From positions 4,464,001 through 4,528,000 of the forward strand of contig NC_086266.1 in the NCBI RefSeq assembly GCF_021018805.1: 64,000 bases of DNA. Direction: 5' to 3'. Within the stretch, counting starts at the first letter, position 1. Each line of letters begins with the position of its first letter. A program made the position numbers and the translations under genes. This DNA comes from Prinia subflava. Its lineage: Eukaryota > Chordata > Aves > Passeriformes > Cisticolidae. The notes beneath the pieces are model-generated. The model was not told the origin of the DNA. It did not search any database and was given only the letters and a program-made list of their open reading frames with translations. Positions 48,224 through 60,885 of this stretch are shown piece after piece.

Positions 48224-50989
48224 GTGAGCCCCCGTGCGCCCCACGGCCCCGCCAGCCCCGCCGGCGGCCGGCACTGAGCGCACCGCGCCGGCACCGCGCG
48301 CTCCCGGCGCTGCCAGCGCGTCCTCCTGGCTGCCCTCACCAGGAAACCCGGCTGTCACCCGGCTGTCACCTGTGCCAGGGGCTGCAGGGCTCTGAAACCA
48401 TCCCCTTGTGCTCAGAGGGCAGGTGGATGTGGAATAAAGAGGCTGCATGGAGCTGGAAGCCCTCCCAGGCCCGTCCCTCTCGCCCCCAGCGCTGGCACGC
48501 TCCCACCTTGCAGATCTCTGTATTTTTTTTTCTCTCCGAGCTCTTAAATGGCAGGTCCGTCCCTCAGCTTCCCGGGAGCTTTTTCTCTGCTGCCTTATTT
48601 GCTTGGAAACACCATTTATTTGGATGTGCGTCGTAAAGCTCGGCCTCCCCACCTGGTGCAAGAAAATCCTTTGGGCTACACGTGTGAGGGGAGTTTTAGG
48701 GATGAGCGAAGGGCAAAATGCACTTTTGGGAAGGATGAAGTGGCCAGGAAGAATGGAGCTCACCACAGATTTAAAATTATATGAAAATGTTGTTTTTCTT
48801 GGCAAAGTTTGAAGTAATGCTTGTTTGCTAAGGCTAAGTCTTCTTCCAAAGTATTTTAAATACAAAAATTGCACTGCCTCTTTTCTGTCCTTTTTTAAAT
48901 GTTTCCCTCCTTTTTCTGGACTGCAATAAAATGGGTAACACCCCATTTTTATTCTCTTACTGTGTAATTTCTCCTTTTCTCTTGTTTCTCTCTACATTTT
49001 CAATCATTCACCGTATCTTTAGCAGCTTTTGAAGGGTGGGACAGTGGTTTTTCTGAATATGACAAGAAGATGAGCTTGGCTGCTGATTTCCATTTACCAA
49101 TGGGTGGGAACCACCACCACAGGGGAGTCACAGGGCAAAACCCTGAGAGCCTGAGCAATTTGGAACAGATTCTGTTGTGATTTTAAGGGATTTTCTTCCT
49201 AACTGTCCCAGGCCATGAAGTACAGCAGTCCAGTCCCAAATGTCTGGCTGAGCTGCAATCTCTCCTTTAGCAGCCAACACCTACTTTTGATTTTAATGCT
49301 TCATGCAATGGAGAATCTGCTCTGTCTGTGGCCTGGCTGGCCTGATGATTATTTATCCTTCACATTAAAAATCTGTATTTTACTGTTAGCCTGTATTTCT
49401 CTTGCTTTAGCTCCCAGCACCAGGAAATTTTGCTGCCTTTGTTTGCTAGGATAAAGGACCTTGGCAATCAGAAATGTTCCCAACATGTTGGTATTTATAG
49501 ACGTGTCTAAGTTCCCTCTTAACTTTCCCTCAGATAAACTAAACAGATTGGCTCCTTCACTCGCTCACTGTTAAGGCAGGTTGTTCCAGACCTGAAATAA
49601 TTCCTGTCATTCTTTCCAGCCTCCTTCTTTCCTAGCCTGTGTCAGCATGGGGCCAGTCCTTGGTGCCAGGTGCTGGAGCTTTGCAGTCCCTTCCTGAGAG
49701 GGAGGACACTGGGGACCTGGGTGGGCAGACTGGACTCTGTGAAGAGCTCTGGCAGGGCTCTCATCTGCACCTCCTTCATCCCAGGGGATGGTCATTCCAC
49801 AGCATGGGAGATGGGAGCTGGAGGTGAAAAGCTGTGAGGATGGGAGTGTTCAGTGCCAGGCACTGCCATGCCTGTAGTCCTGCCTGAAACTTGGCTTTGT
49901 GCAGAAACCCAGCAGCTTTCCTGAAAACTGGAGCCAAGCAGTGCTGGAGAGCTGCAGGCTCGAGCAGAGCTCCTCTGCAGCAGCCCCTGTGCTGGGATGC
50001 AGTCCTTTGTCACAGGATGTCACCTTCACTGCTGAGTACAGGCAGGAAGGAAGCAATTCCAGCAGTCCCCCATGAGACAGGATCAGGTGCCTGGGGCAGG
50101 CTGTGCTCCTGGACAACAGCACAGGGCCTGTTTCTCATCCTTCACCCCTGCATGAAGGCACTGAGGACACCTCAGCTCCTGCCAGCATCACATCCCTGTC
50201 AGCTCTCAACCGCCCCAGCACGCAGGACAGCACCAGGGCTGGACAACACCTCCACACCCAGCTCCTGCCCTGCTCCCTGGGCACTTCTTGCTTTCCAGCC
50301 TTCAGAGTGCCTTTTTTGCCACAGGCACTTCCAAAGCAGGTTTCAGAAAAATACCTGAGATGGCAAATTGCATTTGGAAGAACCAGGGAAGCTTTTATAA
50401 GTTAATGATAGTTAATGCCAGGGCACCAGCTGCCACCCTGGTGCCATCAGCCAGGAATTAGGGCTCTAGTGGACACCCTGATAAAAGGCAACATCATGAA
50501 CTGGCTGTTCCTACATGAAGCAAGTGCAATTCTCTTACTGCATCCATCGATGTAAATAAGTTTTCTGTTGCCCTGGCTCTGTCCTCTCCCCTGCCCACAG
50601 CTCTCCACGGCATTGTTAACAGAGCAAAAGCTGCCATGACCTGCTTCAGCCAGGAAGATGCATGTCAAATAGATTGCCTCTCCACTCAAATGCTTCCAGG
50701 AACAGGAAATTTCTGCCTGCTGGCGAAGGACACGGGTGTGCTCCGAACAGCCCTGCAGTGAGCAAATGGCTGCTACAAAGGAAGAGGTGCCGGTAAACAC
50801 AGCAACAACTTGTGCTTCCTGTTGAGGCTTGGTGGGCTGAAACCCTCCCTCTGTGCCAAAGGGAATGTTCAGCCCTCAAAGGGACTTTGCCCGATAAAAC
50901 ACCCTGTTGAGGCTAATAGAAGCAAAACCCTGCCTGAGGTCTGGGGCTTGTGGGGTTTTATTTGCTGAATCAACCTTCCCCCGAGCCCT

Positions 50990-51850
50990 TTGGTCGCCTC
51001 AGCAGGGCTGCGGGAAGACTCGGGAGGATGCTCCTGTGGCCGGAGTCACCCCGGTGCTCCCGGGCTGCCGAGGAGGCTGAACGCCGCTTCCATCCTCGGT
51101 GCAGGGAGCAGGCAGCTGTGGAGACAAATGAAAGAGGAACAATGCCGCTGATGAGCCAAGGAAGCGCTGCTCTTCCCCTGGCACCGCTCTGCTGAGCCCG
51201 CTGTCCTCATCCCTGTCACCGCGGGCCGCCTCCCTCCGCCTGCCCCGCATCCCTCCCGCTCCCAGGGATCCTTCCTCGCTTTGTGTCCTGCTCGTTCCCG
51301 GCCTGGCAGCTGACACGGGGCAACAGCAGGTCCTGACAGGATGGAGAGCACAAGGCTGCCTCGGAGGACAGGCGTTCCTGCGTGTCCTGGAATCACCGGT
51401 GGATAAAACCCCGCTGCTGCTCCGGGTGTGTGCGATGCCTCTGTCCGCGCAGTGAGAGGGCTTTAGCCCTGCGGGACTCGGGCCAGAAATGTCCCAGTCC
51501 CCCTCTCTGTGTCCCCGGGAGGGCACAGCTCCGGCAGAAACGCCCTGTCAGGGTGTCAGGAGCCCTCTCCGCTGCCCCTGCTGCGGAGGAAGATGCATCC
51601 CTCTGCCCACAGCCCACGGCTCCAGCGCCGCTGGAGCTCCCGGGGCACTCGGCAGAGAAAGGCAAGCGGTGCCGCCAGCGTGGCCACGGCCTGCCTGCTT
51701 CTCCCGTCCTTCTCCCGAGTGTTTTTTCCTGTTTCCCGGTGTGCCCCTGACCGGGCCAAGGGGCGTTCCCGGGCTCTGCACCTTTGCCTGCCAGGAGCGG
51801 CGGGTCGGGATGGGGCGGGCGAGCGGCAGACTGCAGGGATGCCGGCTGTG
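50990..51850. promoter_or_regulatory. Moderately CpG-rich intronic stretch
   Basis: CpG dinucleotides are clearly more frequent than in flanking intron, though less dense than in the islands at 36 kb, 55 kb or 61 kb. Overlapping open frames on both strands (up to 287 codons) have no recognisable product. It could be a weak or tissue-specific promoter, or simply GC-rich sequence. Confidence 0.3.
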
Positions 51851-53053
51851 AACTCCCTGCTCCCCCGGCTTGGCTGCAGTCTCACCGCTCTCCATTTCCT
51901 CTGCGAGATGCAGGAGAGGGGAAGCACCGAGGAGCTGTTTGCTGTTGTGTGGAGCATCAGAGAAATGAAGCAGATCTGTGGTGCAGGTGAATGTCTGACA
52001 ATGAACATGGCCCCAGCAAGAAACCCCTGTCAGGCTGCTCGGATGCCCATGCCCTGCTGTCCCCACCACCTCATGCCTCTCTGCTGGCTGGGCAGGCAGC
52101 TGAAGCCATTGCTGCAAGCCAGACTTCACCAGGCCACGGCTTTATCTCGACCTGAGCCCATCAGCATCAGCCCTGCAACCCCAAAATCCCAGGAAGAGGC
52201 TCATGCTCAAGCAGACCACAGAAGCACCAGCTCCTGGGGGAGCTGCCCCCTCCCCATTGCATCCCAGTGCAAAAGGAACAGCATGTTTATTTTAGGAGAA
52301 GCAGAGAAGAAAAGCAGCAAGCCCCAGCCCAGAGGCTGCTGCCCAGTGACACTTGTGGCACTTTGTGCCTAGAGGCCACCTCAGGGCATTCAGATGCTCT
52401 CCAGCAAATTTCTGTTTTGACATTGCAGGCACAGGCTCAAAAGCCAAAATACTGAACTCAAGAGGGTGTCTGTATGTGTTAACACACACAGATTGAACCA
52501 CACATCAGCCCTGCACAGCAGGACACCCAGCTGGGCAGCCTGTGTCCCAGGGACGCTGCTCAAAGGGGGGTCAGCAAGGGCTGTGTCAGTAAGAGCTGTC
52601 ACTTCAGTGGACATTTTGGGGTTGAATGGCCTCAGCTTTACTAGAGGCTCTTGCTGTTCCTGCTGCAGAGATGAACATGCTTAGACTTCAGTTCTCCCAG
52701 CTCAATATCCACCTTCAGCAAAGGATGAAGGAAGCCAGTAGAGCCACCAGGCTGTCAAACCAAAATATCATGCATGGTCACCTCTTCCCACTCTACTTGG
52801 GGACTTCTTGTCTAAAACCAGCAGCAAAAGGAAGAGCCTTGCAGACACAAGGTGTTTCTGGCTGTGGAGCACAGGAAAATCTTGATGGATATGGTGTTTC
52901 CATTCACCCAAGTCATTGTCACTGTTTTGAAGGTGTTTTGATGGTGTGAGTGCATACAGCTCTCCCCATGCAATGGCAGAAAGGGGACAGTGAGGGGGAG
53001 GCTCTGAGGATGTCCAACAGAGAGCCATGCTCCAGAGCCATCCAGGCAGGCTT

Positions 53054-53116
53054 GGAGTCCATCCATCCTCCCTCTAGATCGTGTAGTGTCTGCATCTGCC
53101 TGTCCCCAGGGGAGCA
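53054..53116. repeat. 63-bp duplicated segment, copy 1
   Basis: Begins 'ggagtccatccatcctccct' and ends 'caggggagca'. It matches 54,723-54,785 in the same orientation at 60 of 63 positions. The flanks do not match, so this is a small dispersed duplication or two pieces of an unnamed repeat. Confidence 0.85.
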
Positions 53117-54722
53117 ACTTGCACCTGAGCTTCACACTGATGGATTTCATGTGTAGCTCTGAAATCAAGCCCCAAGCCCATCCACAGGCATCTCCAGCAG
53201 GAAGGGCACTGACCGGGGCCAGCCCCATCAGTGCCTTGGCCAGGAGCTCAGTGAGCCACTGCACTGCCTCTGCTGCCCTGCTCATCGAGTTTCCCAAATG
53301 TGCTGATTCAGGGTCCACCCAGCAGCTCCCAGGTTCCTGCTTTCCCTTCTCAGGTGATGGACCATATTCCTGCTGCAACCCAAGCGAAGCGCTGGAGCCT
53401 GTCTCCTGCAGCACAGACCCACCAGGAGCTCAGGAAATGTGGAGCCAGGGCATGGGATGTGCCACTCTCTCCTCCAGCCATCCACAGACCACTCCCCCTC
53501 ACAGCCACCCCAGCATCTCTGGAGGGTGAGGACAAATCCCCCAGGTGTATTTCTGCAAAACAAACCAGCTCTCCTCGCCATTTTCAAAGAAACAAACCAA
53601 GCTTGAAGGCAGAGCCTGGCAGGCCAGCTGCTTTCATTCTGGAGTGCTGGAGCTGGGGGAACATCACTGCATCTTAATGGCATCAGGCTGGACAGAGATC
53701 AGGATTCTGGTGGCAGAGGCAGTGCTGGCACTGTTATAAATAGAGCAGCCACGATAACTGCTCATGAAGGTTTATGGTCTTTAGGATTTGGAGGATCAGT
53801 ATCAAGCTACGCTGAGAGATGTATTATCCTCAGCATTGGTAGAAGCTAGGGGAAGTGCAGGGGGAGGACAGTAAATGAGCGTGGGTTTGGAAATCATCCC
53901 TCTTGTGAATCCAGGAGTGAGCCTTTGGAAAGGTGCTCTCTGCTGGCTCCTCTTGCCTTGCTCTGCCTGCTCTGGGAGGGTTAAACCATGCATGGCTGCA
54001 GCAGTGGCAGCATTTCAAGCCAATCTCTGCCCTGTTGCAGGAAGCAAGGATTTGCCCCAGGGCAGCACCTGGCAGAGCCCTGCAGCCTGCAGGTACAAAG
54101 CACCTTGCAGGAGTCTTGCTGCCATCTCACCTGAACATCATTCCAAGTGTTGAGGCTCAGGCAAAGGCCTCCTGCAGTCTGTGGCCTGGATAGCTGCAGG
54201 GGCTGGCACTGCTCAGGTGCACCAATGTCTGTGCCCGGAGCACTGGCACGGAGCCCATCCTGCCTGGCCAACATCGCTTCCCCAGCCTCACAACCAGCTT
54301 CTCACCTGCACGTGTCCAGGAAACACGGCAGCGTCCTGCCAGGCTGTCCCCCCCTTTGAAGGGGTATTTTTAGACCAGATCATTTCACAGCCTGGGCTAC
54401 AGCAGACTGAGGGAGGAGCTGTGGCAGAGCAAAGAGGGGGCACTGCACTGCAGTGCAGGGGCAGAGCAGGCTGGACCTGAGCTGGGTTTATTGCAATCCC
54501 ACGGTTTCACTGCTCATTCCCTCCCCCTTGGCACGTACTGCACAGCTGTTTCCCCTCTGTGCAATGGAATTTTGCACAGCTGAGTCTCATGGGGTGTTTC
54601 TGCAGGAAGATTTCGTCAGCTTTAGTGCTCCGCTGTTGTGGGAGTGCTCCTGAGTTCCTGATCTGGCCTAGAGCAAGAGTGGGGTGATGGAACAGCTCTC
54701 CCAGCTCTCCCTCACACCGTGA

Positions 54723-54785
54723 GGAGTCCACCCATCCTCCCTCCAGCTCGTGTAGTGTCTGCATCTGCCTGTCCCCAGGGGAGCA
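54723..54785. repeat. 63-bp duplicated segment, copy 2
   Basis: Second copy of the segment at 53,054-53,116, 1,669 bp away, differing at three positions. The same 21-codon minus-strand peptide (containing GQADADTTR) can be read from both, but it lies in frames without other signs of coding. Confidence 0.85.
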
Positions 54786-55019
54786 CAGCTGCTGGAGCAC
54801 AGCGCTCAGGCAGCTCAGGGCCTTTGGGGGAACTCAGCCCAGCTGTGTGCTCTGGCCAGTGTGGATGTCCAGCCCTGTGACCTGACCATCCCACGTCCAA
54901 GCCCTGGAGTCAGGGTGAGGGCACTGGCACATCGCCCCTCAGCACCACCCACCCTCCAGGGCTGGTGTTGCTGGCATGTCCCTCCTGAGGCAGGCTCGGG
55001 TGTGCCCGTGCCTCAGGCG

Positions 55020-55290
55020 GGGCTCCTCGTCCCGCGGCTGGGGCCCGCTTTGAAGGTCACCTCGGGGCTCCCTGTGGGGCCGGGCGGCGGCTGCGCTGCG
55101 CCTTTAAGAGCGCCCCGTGCGCGGGCTGCGGGCCGGCGGCGCGCGCGCTGATTGGCCGGCCGGGCGGCGCGCGCGGCGGGGGCGGGGCCAGCCATTCATA
55201 AATTTCCGAGCGGCCCCGCCTCCCTTAAAGGGGCAGGGCCGCGCCAGCCAGGTGCACACCTCCCCTTCCCCGCGGGTGCCCGTGGCTCCG
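55020..55290 (+). promoter_or_regulatory. CpG-island core promoter, transcript unassigned
   Basis: A compact, textbook promoter layout on the + strand: inverted CCAAT box (ATTGG at 55,151), GC box GGGGGCGGGGCC at about 55,179, a TATA-like CATAAATT at about 55,197, then GC-rich sequence and a possible donor 'agccag|gtgcac' near 55,250. Reading the other way, GC boxes and a TTTAAGG element are also present, so transcription could be bidirectional. It lies between the two recognised sets of DLG3 first exons, so an extra DLG3 start is the simplest guess. I could not identify a coding exon for it. Confidence 0.6.
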
Positions 55291-57365
55291 AGGGACAGCA
55301 GCATTGGTTTTTCTGCCCGCGGCTGGGCAGGTTTCCCTGCAGGGAAATGTGTTCTGGGGCAGCACTGCCCGGGTGAGGCACGGCCGTCCCTGTGAGTCAC
55401 TGTGGGCGGTGGGAGTTGCTGAATGGACTTTGCTCCATCTGGAAGGGGCAGATTGGAGCAGGGCTGGCCAGGGGAAAGAGAGAACGCGTGTTCCCCACGG
55501 AGTGCCCCTGCTTGTTACCCAAGCAGGGTGGGAATAATCGAGGAAGGGACATCTCTGGGCCCTGGCTGTGGGGGAAGGTCCCTCTGGACAGGTCTGTGCT
55601 GGGCAGAGTGGTGCTGAGCCCCTGCCTCCCTTTCAGAGCCGCGTGTTGACCCACTCTGAGGAGAGTCCCTGTTCCTGCAGGGATGGGTACTGGTGGGGAG
55701 CCCCTGAGGGGCAGCCTGGGGGGCTTTGTGGCCCCAAGGTCATTTCAGCTTCGGCAGAGCCAGCCAGGAGATCTCCACAAGCTTGTGCAGCCCAGGCAGG
55801 GTGTGTGAGGCTCCCACTAAGGCTGGAGTATGTGAGCATCCCCAGGGGCAGATGGGGACTGGTGCAGGATGCAGGGAATTCTGGTGGAATACGGGGTTTC
55901 TGGTGGTGTCACACTAGGCACAAGCCAGACATCAAGGTACAGGACAAAAAAAAAAATAGCAACAGATTCTCTTAAAGACTGTGAGATTTCAAAACACCTT
56001 GCTTTGACCGTGGTGTGGCGTGGTGAAGTTGTGCCCTGGTCACACTGTCAAAGCTTCCCATCATTTTCTAAAGGAAATGAGGCACACGCAAGGACCGTGG
56101 GACACGTCAGTGCTGGAACTGGTGGAATTGCCGTGCCCTCGCAGCAGCGAGGCTCCCCCCGCTGTGGAGGGAAGTGCATCACGGCAGCCCGCAGCCAGCC
56201 TGTGCTTCCAAGCACTCCAGCACAAGGAGCATCCCTGCCAGGTGACGGGGGAGAGCAGCTGTGGGCATTGAGAGCCTGTCAGGAGTTCCATAAAGCCTGC
56301 TGCACTGGGTTGTTATTAAATAACGCCTCCAGGCTCTCCTTCACAGGCAGAGAGCCTGAGCCCTGCTGCAAGGACCTGCCTCAGGTCTCCATCACTCCTC
56401 TCCCCTCCCCTAGCATGCAAGATATTTAGTGTCCATGATGTGAGTTGCAGAAACCAGCCAGTGGTGGCTATTAAAGACTCTTGTGCCACAAACGAGTGTG
56501 CAGCAATTGGGCAACGTATCAGGGATCGTTAACAGAATAAAAATGGTTTTGCCCCAGAGGAGAATAACTTGGGTATCTGCCCTGGGAGTGCTGAGGGCTG
56601 TTGGTCCCCTGGTATGCCTGGTTTTTATTATCCCAGCTGCACATATCCCGGTGGGAATCGCTGCTGGTGGCAGGAAGGAACAGCCATGGGGTGAGATGTT
56701 TCTTACTCTGCCCCTTCCCACTCAGCTGTGACTGCACAAACCCTCCAGTGCTCACAGGAGCCTCCAGCCCCGTTTGCCCACAGCAGCTGTGCAGCCAGCT
56801 CTGCAGAGCACCTCTTCAAGCCCCAACTGAGAAGCCCCAGACCCAGCAAATGGCAAATTCCTGCTGGGTGGGGTATGTGTCAGTGCTGAGGAACTGGCTG
56901 ACAGACTGAGCCAAGTTCAGCTGGTCCCTCTCTTTGCTGCTCATCTCCTCCCATCCTGCCCACTCAGATACATTTCCCTGCTGCCTCCCTGGGCTGCATG
57001 TCTTGGGTGTCTTTTTGCAGGTGATTGTGATGGGAAAAGGCACATCCTCCATGCAAAACTGTCCTCCCCTTCCTCCTGAGCGTTATATTCTCTGTCAGCA
57101 CCCAGGCTCAGAACAAACGCGTGGCTTCGGTTCCCTTGGCAGGATCCAGTTTCTCTTGGGTGACAGTCAAGCACTCGGGTGACTGCTGTCTGCGAGGAGC
57201 TGGCTGCCTTCAGCCTGCCCCACCTCCTCCTCCTCCCCTGCTCCTGGAAGGGCTCAGGTACAACAAACCCCCAGTGCCTGGCGCCTCACACTTGCCTTCC
57301 TCTTCCTGCAGGACCTCATGTGAGAGGAAGGCAGCGGCAGCAGGGGCTGCAGTGCCGGTGACACC

Positions 57366-57420
57366 AGATAAAACCTAGATAAAACCTAGATAAAACCTCG
57401 ATAAAACCTCGATAAAACCT
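57366..57420. repeat. Five tandem copies of an 11-bp unit
   Basis: AGATAAAACCT three times, then CGATAAAACCT twice, with no interruption. The copies are almost identical, so the array is probably young or variable in length. Each unit contains GATAA, the core of a GATA-factor site. Confidence 0.95.
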
Positions 57421-60400
57421 CTGTGCCGTCTCCTTGTGCCATCTCTGTGCCATCTCCGTGCCTTGTAAATCACATCATCTCCAGGGATTTCTTGACACTT
57501 TGCTGAAATTAGCACCTGTAAAAAAAAAAAGAGCAGCTGCCAAAGCTGAGTTTAAATAAGACGGGGAGAATACCGGGAGGAAATGGGTAGAGAATGAGGG
57601 AGCTCTTGAATCACTTCCCTCCATGAAGGCACCTGCCTGGAAATCAGCCTGGAAAATCAGCTCCCATCTCCTTTAGCCCTGCTCAAGTGCTCACATTACT
57701 GCAGCAAGATGCCCACAGCTGCCTCAAAGTGCTGGGCACTGTGCCTGCCCTGCCAGACACAGGCCTGGGCACCCCAGTGCAGGTGTCCACGTCACCTGGG
57801 CTCCCAGCAAAGCCACTCCCAGTTGCCAAAATGCCACTACTCACTAAAACAAGCTGGGGAGAAGTACAGAATATGGATGCTCCTGGCCAACCAGCCCTGG
57901 CCTCCTCTTAGGCTTGATTAGGTATCCCAGGTCCTATGCAGCATTAGGGAATGTTGCAAGCAGGCAGCAGCAACCGTGGATTAATTTTTTTTCCTCTTTA
58001 ATTGGGGCTAGCAGGTGGCACATGCAGCTCATTACGAATGCACAGGAATTAAACAACTCTCGTGGCAGCTAAAATGGGAAATGTGGGATTTGGGGAGGGG
58101 AGATGCAAGCAGGTAAGGAAGGACTCTAAAGAGCTCTGGCAGCTGAGGCTTGAGACCCCTCTGATTACAGCTGGTAATGAGGCACTAACAGATAAGAGAG
58201 CTGGGGGAAGTGGTGAGGGGTGGAAGCTGTAATACTGGCACTCCAGGGCTGGCAGTGAGCGTGTTTACCATTGCAAGAATGGCTGTGAAAGCAGCCAGGG
58301 ACCCAGCACAGAGAGGACCAGACACCTTCCTTGTGGAGGATGCACCAAAAAGAGAAAAAAAAATGGGAGGGGAAAAAAAATCAAATGAAATGCTTTTCTT
58401 TGTTTTCATTCAGCTCCTTATTAAAGCATTTTTCCCTAACAGCTCTTGTCCTTTGCTTCTGCACTTCCTCCCTGAGTGAATGCCCATGTCCTTGCCTGCC
58501 CCCATGCCAGGACAGAGTGACAGGAGATTTTTCGGTGAACAGTTGGGGTGACAACCTCTGCTTGTGCAGTTCCCAGGTGCTTTCCTCCCACCCAAGTCAT
58601 CCTCTTCCAAACATGGGGCTCCTGACTGACCTTGGCCCAAAGATGGCTTTGGAGAGGTCTCACTGCACGATCCCTGCAACCTCACCCTGCCACCCCAGGG
58701 TGGGAACTGCAGTGGGGAGGATATTGGAGCTGGGATGGAGCAGTAATTAGTTATGCCCAGGTACTGAGCACATCTCATTAATGAAGTTATCCCAGAGGTG
58801 CCGATGGGTGGGCAGCCAACAAGGAATTCATGTCCTTTTGCTCTCGAGGGGGAGACAATGGCCACCTGCCCTTTTTTACAAGGCTTTCTGCTCTACTTTG
58901 GTGCAGCAATCCTTTATCTCAGCTTCAGTCTGGCCCAGTTCCTCCTGTCATTCCCATCTGATGGCACCAGCAGCAGTAGAAGATGTGGAGATGATCCTAA
59001 TTTCTTAAAACCTGAAGTGTAAAGTCCTCTCTTAATGCCAACACCACACGCTTTCCTGCCGTGCACACACCCAATTTTTCATTTATTAATTCTGAACGAG
59101 CTTGCTTTGCAGGCAGGCATCCCATCCTGTCCTGCCCCTGTGAGCTCCTGGGGTCTGCAATGCCCTGTGGCACCGAGCTCTGCGGGGTGGAAATGCTTCC
59201 TTGTGTGCAGACATTGGCTTCATCTTGGTGCATCTCTTTGGGTCAGTGCCACAGTGCCCCTGGGACTGATAAGTGTCCAGGGCAGCAGCAGGGTGAGCCC
59301 CACCTGTGGAGCTGTTTCTGAGGCCTCAGCAGCTCTGCTGTGCTCTGCTGCTTGAGGCCACCATGGTGAGGACAAATGCTCGAGACTTGCTTGTCCAGGA
59401 ACATTATGACTGTCCTAAGCCTGCAGCTGGGAAATCTGAGTGTCTGAGCCTCTCCACCACTCTGTGGCATTAAGCCACCTTGTGATTGAGGTGACCTGAG
59501 CAGCCTAGAGACAGTGAAGTGCAGGCAGTGCTGGAAGGGACAGGTGCTGCACCATGCAGTGGGGAGCATGGTGCTTGGGGCGATGCCAACCCTGATTTTG
59601 GGTGTCTTCTGCCCCTTCCCCTTCACCCAGAAGCAACATTTTCACTTGATTGCTCAGGAGCAAACCCTGCAGAGCACCTCTGTGAAGAGGTGAAGTGCAG
59701 AAGTAATTTTGTACTGCAGTTTAAAGAGCTAAAGGAACAAGGACTGGGCAGGGGCATTTATCTGACCAGCCATCATGCACTTCCTCTTCCCACAGCCCTG
59801 CTCGTGCTCAGGGCCATATTACACCAGCTGCAGGAGGAGCCTTGCAGACCCTGGAACCTGAACTGAGGTGTTGCACCACCATTATCTTGTTGCTCAGCCT
59901 GTGGCCCCCTCCTGCTTCTGTCTTTTAGCCATATCCTGTGGGAGCCCTGTGCACATTTCATTGCTCTTCTACATAGTTATGTACCATTTCTTTAAATAGG
60001 TTTTCACCCACCCTAGTGTTTTTTACAGCCTTTAAGTATTAGGGGGCCAGGTCCAGGTTCTAAATGATCAGATGTAGGGTTCTGTAGTGGGTTTTCTCTC
60101 TCTTCCCATCAATTTCTCTGAATGACTCTTGAACTTCTTCCAGTCCTGCACTTCTATGCAAGAGGTTAAGGGCTGCCTGAGCTGCACTGGGAGCAGCACC
60201 CCTGCCCTGCTGCACCAGCAGGCATCTCTGCTCTGCTTTTACCATCCCCTGATGGCAGTGGGAAGGCTCACCAAAGGCCCTTGGGGTTTCTGCACCCCCA
60301 GTGCACCTGTGGCTCAGGGGACAGTGGCAGCATCCCCAGGGCGCTGTTCCTGATGGAGCACGTGTGGTGACATTTCCAAAAAAGCAAGGGCAGAACTGAT

Positions 60401-60660
60401 ACAGAGATGCAACAGAGGTGCTGCTGCCAGCCTAGCGACCGGTTCAGATCTTGAAAAATTATTTCCCACTCCAGTGCTGGCTACAGCTGAAGCAAAGTGA
60501 GCCCCTCTTGGCATCAATCCCAAAGCTGGCAGGGCTGCCCGGTGCGCCGGGAGACGGGCTGGGGGCAGCCGCGGGGATGCGTGAGGCAGCGCAGGATTCT
60601 GCTCCTTCTGCATGCCTCCTGCGGGGGACAGCGGGGGAGGCGGGCCGGGTCTGCCCGGAG

Positions 60661-60885
60661 CGCGGGGATGACCGCGGGGATGAACACGGGGAGATGAACG
60701 CGGGGATGAACGCGGGGGGATGAACACGGGGATGAACGCGGGGATGAACCTGGGGACGAACACGGGGGGATGAACGCGGGGATGAACGTGGGGATGAGCC
60801 CGGGGATGAACGCGGGGATGAGCGCATGGAGGAACGCGGGGATGAACGCGGGGATGAGCGCGGGGATGAACGAGGGGATGAGCGG
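60661..60885. repeat. 12-bp minisatellite beside the SAP102 promoter
   Basis: About 18 imperfect copies of GGGGATGAACGC, each containing CpG, running into the CpG island of the downstream DLG3 exon. As 12 is a multiple of three, it gives repeated tetrapeptides on the + strand (MNAG or RGDE by frame) and FIPA/HPRV-type repeats on the minus strand. A 487-codon minus-strand frame (60,314-61,777) runs through it, but I regard it as a composition artefact. Confidence 0.95.
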
